Positions 19,368-28,554 of a stretch of DNA of 64,000 bases are shown in pieces (the stretch's first letter is position 1; every line of letters begins with the position of its first letter). Where the stretch lies: positions 1 to 64,000 of the forward strand of contig CBDCMP010000005.1 of NCBI GenBank assembly GCA_965218985.1, read 5' to 3'. The notes beneath the pieces are model-generated. The model worked only from the letters and a program-made list of their open reading frames with translations. It was not told the origin of the DNA and did not search any database. This DNA comes from Pseudopedobacter sp965218985. Its GTDB lineage: Bacteria > Bacteroidota > Bacteroidia > Sphingobacteriales > Sphingobacteriaceae. The translations under genes were made by a program, and so were the position numbers.

Positions 19368-19963
19368 AATTTATGTCAGTTATGAATTGGAATCAAAATA
19401 AATCAACCCTGTTAATCCTGATCCTGATCGGAGCTCTTTTTATGGGATGTAAGAAAACGGGCAGCGAAGAACCTTTTGGCCTGGAAGTTATTTATATACC
19501 GCAATCAACTGTTTCCGGAGGAACAAATCTTAACTATTTTGTGCCAACGGGATTTGATGAAAATACTTATAACTATAATGTTGATAATGCCAGCAATAAG
19601 GTAAATGTGTTTTTAGGAGTAAAGCGATCAGGAAAAGCTAAAATTGAACCCTTTACTGTGGATGTTAGCACCAGACAAGATACCGTTCAGGAACTCATTA
19701 CAAATGGGACATTAAAAACAGATTCTACAGAGGTAGTGCTTTTGCCCGATGATGCATACAGCTTGCCGCAGCAGGTAAATGTTGGTGCGGATGATTCTTC
19801 AACAAGCTTTAATCTATCAATAGATAAAAATAAATTATTGGCTTATGCCGGGAAGAAAGTGGCATTGTGTGTGGTTATTTCTAATCCCAGTAAATACACG
19901 GTTAGTGATCAAAACAATCAGGTGATTATTATTATAGATGTTGATGCGCTCCAGTTGCAGTAA
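19361..19963 (+). CDS. DUF1735-type surface lipoprotein of the PUL
   Basis: A 200-residue lipoprotein. An upstream in-frame ATG at 19322 falls inside the dispersed repeat. I prefer the ATG at 19361 (ATGAAAAAATTT) because the other copy of the repeat also ends exactly on an ATGAAAAAA start. The protein has a hydrophobic segment, lipobox ALFMGC, then an all-beta region with the DUF1735/BT_3987-like pattern (GLEVIYIPQSTVSGG, VFLGVKRSGKAKIEPFTVDV, TEVVLLPDDAYSLP, and a VALCVVISNPSKY strand). Such proteins commonly follow SusD genes and are thought to be surface glycan-binding proteins. Binding here is an inference from position and fold. Confidence 0.75.
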   Translation: MKKFMSVMNWNQNKSTLLILILIGALFMGCKKTGSEEPFGLEVIYIPQSTVSGGTNLNYFVPTGFDENTYNYNVDNASNKVNVFLGVKRSGKAKIEPFTVDVSTRQDTVQELITNGTLKTDSTEVVLLPDDAYSLPQQVNVGADDSSTSFNLSIDKNKLLAYAGKKVALCVVISNPSKYTVSDQNNQVIIIIDVDALQLQ

Positions 19964-20045
19964 ATTTACCAATGCTGATTAATCTACTAACCAGGTTGAA
20001 TGATTTCAAACCTGCTTATTTTGTTTTCATTAAGATGATAGAACC

Positions 20046-21611
20046 TTGAAAAAGAATTCGAGATGGAAGAGAAGTTTTTTGGTGTTGATACTCATATTGG
20101 CCAACATCGGACTGATTTTTTATATTTTAAAAAAAGACACTTCCTCTAATTCCAATAAAAAAAAGGATAAATACATACAAAATGGAAAAATATTGGCTTC
20201 TCAATACTGCCAATCCTGCCATCTATTGCCCGACCCATCTTTGCTTCCCAAAGATATGTGGAATGAAGGTGTTTTTCCAGAAATGGGACCTTTTTTAGGG
20301 ATAAACTCATTTAAAGGGGTATCCTATAGAAGAGCAAAAGACATCAGTGTTGATCATTTCCCCTCATCGCCAATTCTTGATTCTTTGCAATGGCAGAAGA
20401 TAATAGATTATTATACATATTCGGCCCCGGAATTTCTTCCTCAGCAAAACAGAAATGAGAAAATTGAACAAAAAATGCCTTTCTTTTCTGTCGAATTGCC
20501 TAAACAAAAAATGTTTTTCGGAAAGGTTTCCATCACTTCCTACATTAAAATAGATACTTCATCTGCAAAAAGGAGAATTTTTGTTAATGATGCAACAACG
20601 AATAAATTTTATGTCCTGGACAAAGACCTTAATCTGATTAATGTTACCCAGACAAAAAAACCAATTGTTGGTATAGATTTCAATAAAAAGGCCTGGCTCG
20701 CTTGCAGCATTGGAACTTCCCTCGAAGCAAATAATTTAAAAAATGGAGAAATTACCCCGGTTAAAATTGATGAATCAGGTCAGCTGGAATTTAATACGAA
20801 GCCTTTATTCAATCATCTCGCCAGGCCGGTAGATGCTGTCACTGCCGATTTAAACCGTGATGGTAAATCAGACTATATCATTTCTGAATTTGGAAACATC
20901 CTTGGTGGTCTTTCGTGGAGGGAAAATGTTGGGGATAATAAATATAAAGAACATGTTTTGAGGGCAATTCCAGGTGCAATAAGTACAATAGTCGCAGATG
21001 CAAACCAGGATGGCTTGCCGGATATTTGGGCTTTATTCGCTCAGGGAAATGAGGGTGTGTTTTTATTTACCAACAAAGGAAACGGGGAAATGGAAGAAAG
21101 GCAGGTTTTAAAATTCCCGCCAAGTTATGGCTCCACATCTTTTGATCTGGTTGATTTTAATAAGGATGGGTATGCTGATATTATATACACTTGTGGAGAT
21201 AATGGCGATTATACCCAGGTATTAAAACCTTATCACGGTGTTTATATTTTTATAAATGACGGGAAGAACAATTTTTCTCAAAAATATTTTTACCCAATAA
21301 ATGGTTGCTACAAGGCCATCGCAAGAGATTTTGATAAGGATGGAGATTTAGATATTGCATGTGTTAGTTTTTTCCCAGCGGCAGCGCAACCAGAAGAAGC
21401 CTTTGTCTATTTAGAAAATAACGGAAAATACAATTTCCAGGCTTATGCATTACCCATAGACACACCTTTTCAAAAAGGAATAACCATAGATGCCGGAGAT
21501 TTAGACGGAGACGGCTGGACGGATTTGATAATAGGTAATGGGTATTATAACAGCAACGAGAGTGACAAACATACTGAACCGCTTTTTATTTTTCTGAGGA
21601 ACAAATTCTAA
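20046..21611 (+). CDS. Membrane-anchored cytochrome c / FG-GAP repeat protein
   Basis: 521 residues starting at a TTG codon; there is no in-frame ATG before the hydrophobic anchor. A single N-terminal membrane segment (residues about 9-28) is followed by a haem c attachment motif CQSCH (Cys55, Cys58, His59) and a candidate distal methionine in FPEMGPF. The remaining 350 residues form a beta-propeller of FG-GAP/VCBS repeats with calcium-binding DxNxDGxxD loops: DLNRDGKSD, DANQDGLPD, DFNKDGYAD, DFDKDGDLD, DLDGDGWTD. It is probably periplasmic or surface-exposed. Proteins of this build occur in PULs, but I know of no settled role. It could be a redox or adhesion module. Confidence 0.8.
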   Translation: MKKNSRWKRSFLVLILILANIGLIFYILKKDTSSNSNKKKDKYIQNGKILASQYCQSCHLLPDPSLLPKDMWNEGVFPEMGPFLGINSFKGVSYRRAKDISVDHFPSSPILDSLQWQKIIDYYTYSAPEFLPQQNRNEKIEQKMPFFSVELPKQKMFFGKVSITSYIKIDTSSAKRRIFVNDATTNKFYVLDKDLNLINVTQTKKPIVGIDFNKKAWLACSIGTSLEANNLKNGEITPVKIDESGQLEFNTKPLFNHLARPVDAVTADLNRDGKSDYIISEFGNILGGLSWRENVGDNKYKEHVLRAIPGAISTIVADANQDGLPDIWALFAQGNEGVFLFTNKGNGEMEERQVLKFPPSYGSTSFDLVDFNKDGYADIIYTCGDNGDYTQVLKPYHGVYIFINDGKNNFSQKYFYPINGCYKAIARDFDKDGDLDIACVSFFPAAAQPEEAFVYLENNGKYNFQAYALPIDTPFQKGITIDAGDLDGDGWTDLIIGNGYYNSNESDKHTEPLFIFLRNKF

Positions 21612-21738
21612 AAATCATGGATTTAACATCATCATCAGGTGTTTTTTGATAACCAAATACATGATTTAGACACCATAAGATATAAATAATAGCCATTGAA
21701 GTTATAACATTGCTTCATACCAATTTAAATTAAATTTT

Positions 21739-22539
21739 ATGAAAAAGCTAAAGAGGTTAAACATTGCATTCTTGATTGTTTTGTTTGCAGTATTATCCTG
21801 TAAAAAAGGATCGAATCCCATCACTGACAACAACAAGGAGAAAGATAGTCCTTCTCAAAAAGTCCAATGGACTGATTTTATGAATAATAATTTTGATACT
21901 GGATGGGGTACGGAAGTAGAGGCAGGTCAGTGGTGGTGGCAGAGTTCAGCAGGCATTAATTGGGCCATAGTTGAGGCTACCAACAGTTCTCAAAAAGGAA
22001 GAGTAGAGGTGTCAAGAGATATTTTTAATTTTACCGGAGACAGAACAGTAACTATCAAAGGAAAATTCAAGATGGAAACCACAGCTGATGGAGGGTTTCC
22101 TAACCAAGGAGGCTGGGTAATGCAGACGATGGCTTGGCATTTTACAGACCCATCGGGCACAGTCCAATACAAGCCCATGGTTGTGTTGCAGATGCTTCCT
22201 AGCGGATTATATTATTTAGTTTATGACTACTACTTTGATAGTAGTGGAAACCCTCAGGTAAAATCCGGTTATCCCATCCAAAAAACCATATTATCAAGTA
22301 CAATGGCAGGTCAGACTGAAGAAGTTGCATTAAAAATAAAGTTCAGTAAGACTTCTGCAGGTTCCGTTGAGCCATGGCTAAATGGAAGTTGGGTTACCGC
22401 TGCGAACTATAGTGGGGTTACTTATCCACCAGCTTTTCCTAATTCTCGCGTGAAATGGAAAGGAGGCTGTTATGCTTCACATTATGGTTCTCATCATGCA
22501 AAAATTGGCCTTTACTATTTGTATACCGATGCTCTTTAA
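21739..22539 (+). CDS. Surface lipoprotein with predicted jelly-roll fold, function unknown
   Basis: A 266-residue lipoprotein with lipobox FAVLSC (Cys21) and a low-complexity linker (residues 22-45), followed by a beta-rich domain. Rich in Trp/Tyr: WGTEVEAGQWWWQS, GGWVMQTMAWHF, LYYLVYDYYF, and a final RVKWKGGCYASHYG...AKIGLYY block. The pattern recalls concanavalin-like lyases (PL7/PL13/PL14/PL20 group) in its last strand, but I cannot point to a convincing catalytic set. It may be a surface glycan-binding protein or a divergent lyase. Confidence 0.6.
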   Translation: MKKLKRLNIAFLIVLFAVLSCKKGSNPITDNNKEKDSPSQKVQWTDFMNNNFDTGWGTEVEAGQWWWQSSAGINWAIVEATNSSQKGRVEVSRDIFNFTGDRTVTIKGKFKMETTADGGFPNQGGWVMQTMAWHFTDPSGTVQYKPMVVLQMLPSGLYYLVYDYYFDSSGNPQVKSGYPIQKTILSSTMAGQTEEVALKIKFSKTSAGSVEPWLNGSWVTAANYSGVTYPPAFPNSRVKWKGGCYASHYGSHHAKIGLYYLYTDAL

Positions 22540-22737
22540 ATAGAGTGGTTAAATCATCGGTAATTCAACTAATTTTTAGATGGACAGCTAAAAAATATTT
22601 AGGATAGAATAAAATGGCCAAGTGAAGGATGTGCATTTGATAACGATCCATTTAGCAGATTTTTGTAATCGCCTATTGTTTTGCCTGAAATATAAACCAA
22701 ATTATCAAAATCATTCATTAGAATATTAATTATAAAC

Positions 22738-25629
22738 ATGCAAGCGGGAGTCCACTTCTTTTTTAAAAATACTGTAAAATATTGTTTTTCCTTCTTAGTA
22801 ATATTTTTAACCATTAATTGTGATGCGCAGTATAAAATAAACTATGGGCTTTCTCAACCTCAGGATTCGACTACTTTACCGGAATCAAAAACTACCCTTT
22901 CAACTCCCGTAAGGAAAAGTAAAGTAATAGAAAAAACAATTCTTAAATCTGTTGGAAATAATGAGTTAGCAATTAGTGGAGGATGGGAGCTCATACAAGC
23001 CTCAAAAATTGATGCTTCCGGAGAATACATTTCGCAACAGAAATTAAATACTGACGGATGGTATAATGCAACCGTTCCGGGAACGGTTCTTACTACCCTT
23101 GTGGATCAGGGAGTTTACCCTGATCCCTATTTTGGCTTGAATAATTTAACCATTCCTGATGATTTATGCAGGCAGAAATGGTGGTATCGCACCACATTTT
23201 CAGTACCTCAAAACCTAAACAATAAAAACCTATGGTTAATATTGAACGGGATTAATTATAAGGCAGACATTTGGCTAAACGGTAAATTATTAGGAGAAAT
23301 GCGTGGTGCATTTAAAAGAGGAAATTATGAAATCTCAAAACAGCTTAAAGAAAATGGAGAAAATATACTTGCCATCTGTATATTTCCTCCTGATCACCCT
23401 GGCATACCTCATGAAGAATCTGCCAAAACAGGCACTGGTCCAAACGGAGGTTTGCTCACTTTAGACGGTCCAACGTTTATAGCTTCGGAAGGCTGGGATT
23501 GGGTTCCTGGGATCCGCGATAGAAATATAGGAATTTGGCAGGATATAAGATTGAAAACTACAGGACCTGTCACAATAGTTGACCCTCAGGTGATCACTGA
23601 TCTTCCACTACCAGACACAACGAGAGCGAAAATTAGTATCAGAACAGAAATTTTTAATAATTCTGATAGGAAAAAAACGGTGTTATTAATGGGAAGGATT
23701 GGTAAGATAAATTTTTCAAAACAAATTATTGTCAACCCAGCAGAGCATAAACATGTTTGTTTAACCCCGGAAGAATTTAAACAATTGAACTTAAAAAATC
23801 CCAGATTATGGTGGCCAAACGGTTATGGAAGCCCAGAATTATATCATCTCGAATTGACAGCAATTGTTGATGAAGATACTTCGGATGTCAAATCCATTCG
23901 ATTTGGAATTCGGGAATTATCTTATGATTTAACAGTCGATTTTCCAAATAAAAAAGGGGAAAGGATAGAATTTAATCCTATTGAAGATTTAAAATCAGGA
24001 GAGCCTTTATTTGATAATCAAAATAGAAGAGAGATCATACCTCAGGTCTATGTTCCTTCATTGTTAAAAGATATCAATCCAAAATTATTTAAAAAGTCTG
24101 CTGAAACTGGTGCTGCGCCTTATTTAGTGATCAGGGTAAACGGGAAAAAAATTTATTGTAAGGGTGGGAATTGGGGAATGGACGATGCAATGAAAAGAGT
24201 ATCAAGAGAAAGATTAGAACCTTACTTTAAATTACATAAAGATGCGCATTTTAATATGATAAGAAACTGGACGGGGGAAAGTACCGAAGATGTTTTTTAT
24301 GAACTGTGCGATGAAAACGGAATGCTGGTATGGAATGATTTCTGGCTGTCTACAGAAGGTTACAACTTAAATGTTTTGGACCAAAATCTATTTTTAGAAA
24401 ATGCAGAAGATGTAATTAAACGTTTTCGCAATCATCCCTCTATTGCCGTTTGGTGTCCGCGGAATGAGGGTTATGCTCCTGCATCTTTAGACTTAAAGCT
24501 CGCGAAATTAATTGCTAAAGATGATGCAACCCGGCTTTATCAGGGAAACTCGAGATTAATGAATTTAAGAGCGAGCGGCCCTTGGGATTATTTAAAAGAT
24601 GCTCAGAAATATTATTCCATTGCTAATGGTTTCAGCACAGAACTGGGCACCCCATCTGTGCCAACTGCCTCATCAATGCGCAAAATGATGCCTAAACAGG
24701 ATCTTTGGTCAATTAGTGATACCTGGTTTTACCATGACTTACACAACGGTCAAAAAGATTATATAAGAGCTATTGATTCATTGTATGGGCCAGCGACAGA
24801 TTTGGATGATTTCTGTAAGAAAGCGCAAATGATTAATTATGAAAGTCATAGAGCCATGTTTGAAGCATGGAACAGTAAACTATGGAATAACACCACTGGT
24901 TTATTATTATGGATGACGCACCCTGCATGGCCAAGTACCGTCTGGCAAGTTTATTCATGGGATTACGAGACTTTTGGTTCTTATTTCGCTTCGCAAAAAG
25001 CTTGCGAGCCGGTGCATGTACAGATGAATTTGAATGATAATGAAGTAATGGTGGTGAATTCTTCTTTAAGAGATATGGAGAATGCAAAGGTGTATTTAAA
25101 TATCTATAATTTAAAAGGAGAGTCACTCTTCAATAAAATGGAAAACGTTCAAGTATTTCCAAATCAATTAAATAAGGTTTTTAAAATGCAGATGCCACCA
25201 AATCTTCCGGGAAATTATTTGGTTCGTTTATCATTAAAAGATAAAAAAGGGAATCTGATCTCTGACAATGATTACTGGAGAAATAATGGAAAAACTGCTA
25301 ATTTCTTAGCATTTAATGATTTAAAGAATGTGAAGTTAGATGTTAAAATTAGTGATGTGGTGCAAAAGAAAGACTTTGTTTCATCATACTTCACCATAAG
25401 TAACAATACATCAACACCTGCATTAGCAGTGAAGCTCAATATCAAAGGTTGTTTAAGTAAAAAAATAGTGCTGCCTGCCTATTTCTCAGAAGGATATTTT
25501 ACGCTGCTGCCAGGAGAGAGAAAGAACATAAAAGTTGAATATCCGGCTCAGGATGGGGAGGTAGAAATTGCGACAGATGGATATAACATCGATTCCTCAA
25601 AAAATGTAAAAATTGCTTTTAATGATTAA
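22738..25629 (+). CDS. GH2 family glycoside hydrolase (beta-mannosidase / exo-beta-glucosaminidase-like)
   Basis: A 963-residue exported enzyme. After a signal peptide (about residues 1-31) comes the sugar-binding N-domain (WYNATVPGTVLTTLVDQGVYPDPYFGLN, typical of the beta-mannosidase/glucosaminidase branch), an immunoglobulin-like domain, and the TIM barrel. The acid/base glutamate is Glu577 in CPRNEG and the nucleophile candidate Glu635 in STELGTPS. The C-terminus has further beta-sandwiches. Its stop overlaps the next gene's start, so it is translated together with the ROK gene. The exact sugar (Man, GlcN or another beta-linked residue) cannot be read from the sequence. Confidence 0.87.
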   Translation: MQAGVHFFFKNTVKYCFSFLVIFLTINCDAQYKINYGLSQPQDSTTLPESKTTLSTPVRKSKVIEKTILKSVGNNELAISGGWELIQASKIDASGEYISQQKLNTDGWYNATVPGTVLTTLVDQGVYPDPYFGLNNLTIPDDLCRQKWWYRTTFSVPQNLNNKNLWLILNGINYKADIWLNGKLLGEMRGAFKRGNYEISKQLKENGENILAICIFPPDHPGIPHEESAKTGTGPNGGLLTLDGPTFIASEGWDWVPGIRDRNIGIWQDIRLKTTGPVTIVDPQVITDLPLPDTTRAKISIRTEIFNNSDRKKTVLLMGRIGKINFSKQIIVNPAEHKHVCLTPEEFKQLNLKNPRLWWPNGYGSPELYHLELTAIVDEDTSDVKSIRFGIRELSYDLTVDFPNKKGERIEFNPIEDLKSGEPLFDNQNRREIIPQVYVPSLLKDINPKLFKKSAETGAAPYLVIRVNGKKIYCKGGNWGMDDAMKRVSRERLEPYFKLHKDAHFNMIRNWTGESTEDVFYELCDENGMLVWNDFWLSTEGYNLNVLDQNLFLENAEDVIKRFRNHPSIAVWCPRNEGYAPASLDLKLAKLIAKDDATRLYQGNSRLMNLRASGPWDYLKDAQKYYSIANGFSTELGTPSVPTASSMRKMMPKQDLWSISDTWFYHDLHNGQKDYIRAIDSLYGPATDLDDFCKKAQMINYESHRAMFEAWNSKLWNNTTGLLLWMTHPAWPSTVWQVYSWDYETFGSYFASQKACEPVHVQMNLNDNEVMVVNSSLRDMENAKVYLNIYNLKGESLFNKMENVQVFPNQLNKVFKMQMPPNLPGNYLVRLSLKDKKGNLISDNDYWRNNGKTANFLAFNDLKNVKLDVKISDVVQKKDFVSSYFTISNNTSTPALAVKLNIKGCLSKKIVLPAYFSEGYFTLLPGERKNIKVEYPAQDGEVEIATDGYNIDSSKNVKIAFND

Positions 25630-26521
25630 TCAAATAAAACCCTTAAATATGGTATTGGGAGCAGATATAGGAGGCTCACATATTACTACGGCGATGGTAA
25701 ACTTAAACACAAGAAAAGTTTTAAAGGATACATGGTGCAGGATCAATGTAAATGCCCATGGAGAAGCCGATGAAATTATTTGTAGATGGGTAGAAAGTAT
25801 AAGAAAAACTATTGACAAGGCAAATATGCCTGTTTCAGCTTATGGCATAGCCATGCCCGGGCCATTTGATTATGAAGCTGGGATTGCTAAAATAAGAAAT
25901 GCAGATAAGTTTGATGCTTTATTTGGTTTAAATATAAAACAATTGATTGCGAACAGGCTGGGCATTGATGGAGCTCAAATACGTTTTGAAAATGACGCTG
26001 GTTGTTTTCTGAAAGGAGAGGTTTTTTCCGGAGCGGCGATAGGCTTTCAGCATGTTATAGCTGTAACATTAGGTACTGGTTTAGGTACGGCCCGCTACCA
26101 TCACGGAGTTGCAGATGACGCTAATCTCTGGTGCATTCCTTTTAAGGGAAGCATTGCTGAAGAATACATCTCTACCCGCTGGTTTGTGAATAGATATAAG
26201 GAATTGACAGGAGAGTGCGTGAATAATGTAAAAGCCTTAGCAGAAATGTATGAGTTGGATAATGCCGTAAGAAAAGTATTTGATGAGTTTGGAAGAAATT
26301 TAGCCTTGTTTCTAAATGAATTTATTGCTATCGATAGTCCTGAATCAATTATTATAGGCGGCAATATTGCACATTCTTACAAATTTTTTGAAAAGGAATT
26401 ACGTACCCATCTTGGTCAGCATAATAAGCATATTCCAATTCATCTATCCATTTTGAATGAAGAGGCTGCTTTAATAGGAGCTGCCAGTACATGGTCTTAT
26501 CCTGTTCAGGTATCTGTTTAA
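25622..26521 (+). CDS. ROK family sugar kinase-like protein without the zinc motif
   Basis: A predicted cytoplasmic protein of about 299 residues that would phosphorylate an imported monosaccharide. The ATG at 25622 overlaps the GH2 stop by 8 bases. An ATG at 25649 starts right before the phosphate-binding motif (MVLGADIGGSH) and is equally plausible. A TTG at 25613 is less likely. The acceptor-sugar aspartate region is FENDAGCFLKGE, and the second phosphate loop is TLGTGLGTA. The CxCGxxGC zinc motif of canonical ROK proteins is absent; that position reads ANLWCIPFKGSIAEEYIS. No HTH precedes the domain, so a repressor role is unlikely. Kinase activity is inferred. Confidence 0.78.
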   Translation: MINQIKPLNMVLGADIGGSHITTAMVNLNTRKVLKDTWCRINVNAHGEADEIICRWVESIRKTIDKANMPVSAYGIAMPGPFDYEAGIAKIRNADKFDALFGLNIKQLIANRLGIDGAQIRFENDAGCFLKGEVFSGAAIGFQHVIAVTLGTGLGTARYHHGVADDANLWCIPFKGSIAEEYISTRWFVNRYKELTGECVNNVKALAEMYELDNAVRKVFDEFGRNLALFLNEFIAIDSPESIIIGGNIAHSYKFFEKELRTHLGQHNKHIPIHLSILNEEAALIGAASTWSYPVQVSV

Positions 26522-26538
26522 ACATAAATTAATAAAAA

Positions 26539-28491
26539 ATGGCATTTAAGAAAGTTTCTATTTTAGTTTTGGCTCTAATCATTTCTCAGATGAGTTTCGC
26601 TGATGTGAAGTTACCCGCATTGGTTTCCAACGGAATGATTCTGCAAAGAAATAAGGTGATCAATATATGGGGATGGGCAGATGCAGACGAACATATTAAC
26701 ATAAATTTTAAAGGTAAAAACTATTTCACAGTAACACCTGAAAGCAAAAAATGGACACTACAATTTCCAGCAAGGGAAGCAGGTGGGCCTTTTGAAATGG
26801 TGATAACAGGTAAGAATACCATAACAATAAAAGACATTTTAATTGGTGATGTGTGGCTGGCTTCTGGTCAATCTAACATGGAGTTTGAAATGGTTAAAGC
26901 AGAGGATTTATATGCTGATGAAATTGCGAATGCCAATAATCCATATATCAGGCAATTTGAAGTAGGCAAACGCCTTAGCTTTACCACGCCTCTTGCTGAT
27001 GTAGTTTCTGATGGATGGAAACCCGTAACACCAAAAAATATTTCAAATTTTACGGCCGTTGGGTACTTCTTTGCCAAATACCTTTATGAAAAATATAAAG
27101 TGCCGATTGGCTTAATTAACGCCTCCTGGGGGGGTACTCCGGCAGAGGCCTGGGTAAGTGAAGAAGGATTAAAATCTTTTCCTGATTTTCAATCAACCAT
27201 AGAAAATTTTAAAGATCAAGAACAGCTAAATTCAGTGGTAAAAAAGGATAAAAACACGATTACTACCTGGTATGATTACGTGAAAGCTCATGATATTGGC
27301 TTGCTGAAAAATGGAAAAAACTGGGCTAATTCAAACACAGATACAAGAAACTGGGATAATACCATATTGCCTTCCTATTGGACAGAAAATATTCTTAAAG
27401 ATGTGAATGCAGGTGTGGTTTGGTATCAACGGGAGTTTCAAATGTCCGGCGGATTCTTTGGCAGGAAAAAAAGTCAACACTTATATTTGGGCAATATTTA
27501 TAATCAGGATTCTACCTGGATAAACGGGATCAAAGTTGGGCATAATGAAGATAAGCATGTAGCAAGGGTTTACAATATCCCGGAAGGCATACTTAAAACA
27601 GGAAAAAACTCCATATTCATAAGAGTATTGGCCTGGGCATCACCACCAGGATTTGTAAAAGAAAAACCTTATAAACTCGTAATTGATAAAAATGAAATTG
27701 ATTTAACTGGTACATGGAAATATAAGTTAGGAGTTTCTACAAAGCCATTGCCTCCAACCACCAATTTAGCTTACCAACCTGCAGTTTTGTTTAAAGGGAT
27801 GATTGAACCACTCATTCCCTACACTTTAAAAGGTGTAATCTGGTATCAGGGAGAAGCCAACAGTAATCAGGGATTCAAATATCAATCTCTTTTTCCTGCC
27901 CTGATAAATGATTGGAGAAAACAGTGGCATCAGGGAGATTTCCCCTTCCTTTACGTACAACTGCCGAATTATTTACCGGTTAAACCACAACCCTCACAGA
28001 GTAATTGGGCCGAATTGCGGGAAGCCCAATTGCTTACATTAGCTGTTCCCAATACGGGTATGGCCGTGACCTACGACGTTGGAGAATGGAACGATATTCA
28101 TCCTCATGATAAAAAAGATGTTGGTTACAGGCTGTCACTTGCGGCAAGAAAATTAGCATACCATGAAGATAACATAGTTTACTCAGGTCCGATATTTACC
28201 GCTATGAAGAAAAAGGGTAACAAGATCATTCTTGATTTCAAAAATACCGGTTCAGGATTAGTAGCAAAAGGAGGAAAGCCCTTAAAATATTTTGCCATAG
28301 CTGGAGAGGATAAAAAATTCATTTGGGCGCATGCAAAGATAAAAGGTAATACAGTGGTTGTTTGGAACAGTAAAATCAAAAATCCAACCGCAGTGAGGTA
28401 TGCCTGGGCAGATAATCCGGACGGTGCAAATCTTTATAATAAAGACGGATTGCCAGCATCTCCATTCAGAACAGATAGTTCAGTCAATTAA
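26539..28491 (+). CDS. Sialate O-acetylesterase-like (CE20-type) carbohydrate esterase
   Basis: A 650-residue exported SGNH esterase. After the signal peptide (ending SFA) come a beta-domain (KLPALVSNGMILQR), the nucleophile block ASGQSNME (Ser112), the oxyanion region (INASWGGTPAEAW), the GVIWYQGEAN block, and the Asp/His block NDIHPHDK (Asp519, His521). A GH2-like beta-sandwich (about residues 262-390) is inserted in the middle of the catalytic domain, as in CE20-type enzymes. It likely removes acetyl groups from the target glycan before or during lyase action. It follows the ROK gene by 17 bases and is paralogous to the next, broken, esterase. Confidence 0.87.
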   Translation: MAFKKVSILVLALIISQMSFADVKLPALVSNGMILQRNKVINIWGWADADEHININFKGKNYFTVTPESKKWTLQFPAREAGGPFEMVITGKNTITIKDILIGDVWLASGQSNMEFEMVKAEDLYADEIANANNPYIRQFEVGKRLSFTTPLADVVSDGWKPVTPKNISNFTAVGYFFAKYLYEKYKVPIGLINASWGGTPAEAWVSEEGLKSFPDFQSTIENFKDQEQLNSVVKKDKNTITTWYDYVKAHDIGLLKNGKNWANSNTDTRNWDNTILPSYWTENILKDVNAGVVWYQREFQMSGGFFGRKKSQHLYLGNIYNQDSTWINGIKVGHNEDKHVARVYNIPEGILKTGKNSIFIRVLAWASPPGFVKEKPYKLVIDKNEIDLTGTWKYKLGVSTKPLPPTTNLAYQPAVLFKGMIEPLIPYTLKGVIWYQGEANSNQGFKYQSLFPALINDWRKQWHQGDFPFLYVQLPNYLPVKPQPSQSNWAELREAQLLTLAVPNTGMAVTYDVGEWNDIHPHDKKDVGYRLSLAARKLAYHEDNIVYSGPIFTAMKKKGNKIILDFKNTGSGLVAKGGKPLKYFAIAGEDKKFIWAHAKIKGNTVVVWNSKIKNPTAVRYAWADNPDGANLYNKDGLPASPFRTDSSVN

Positions 28492-28554
28492 TGGTATGCT
28501 GAATTCGAAATTTAGTTTGTATTAACAATTTTAAATCAAAAATTTATCGAAAAG

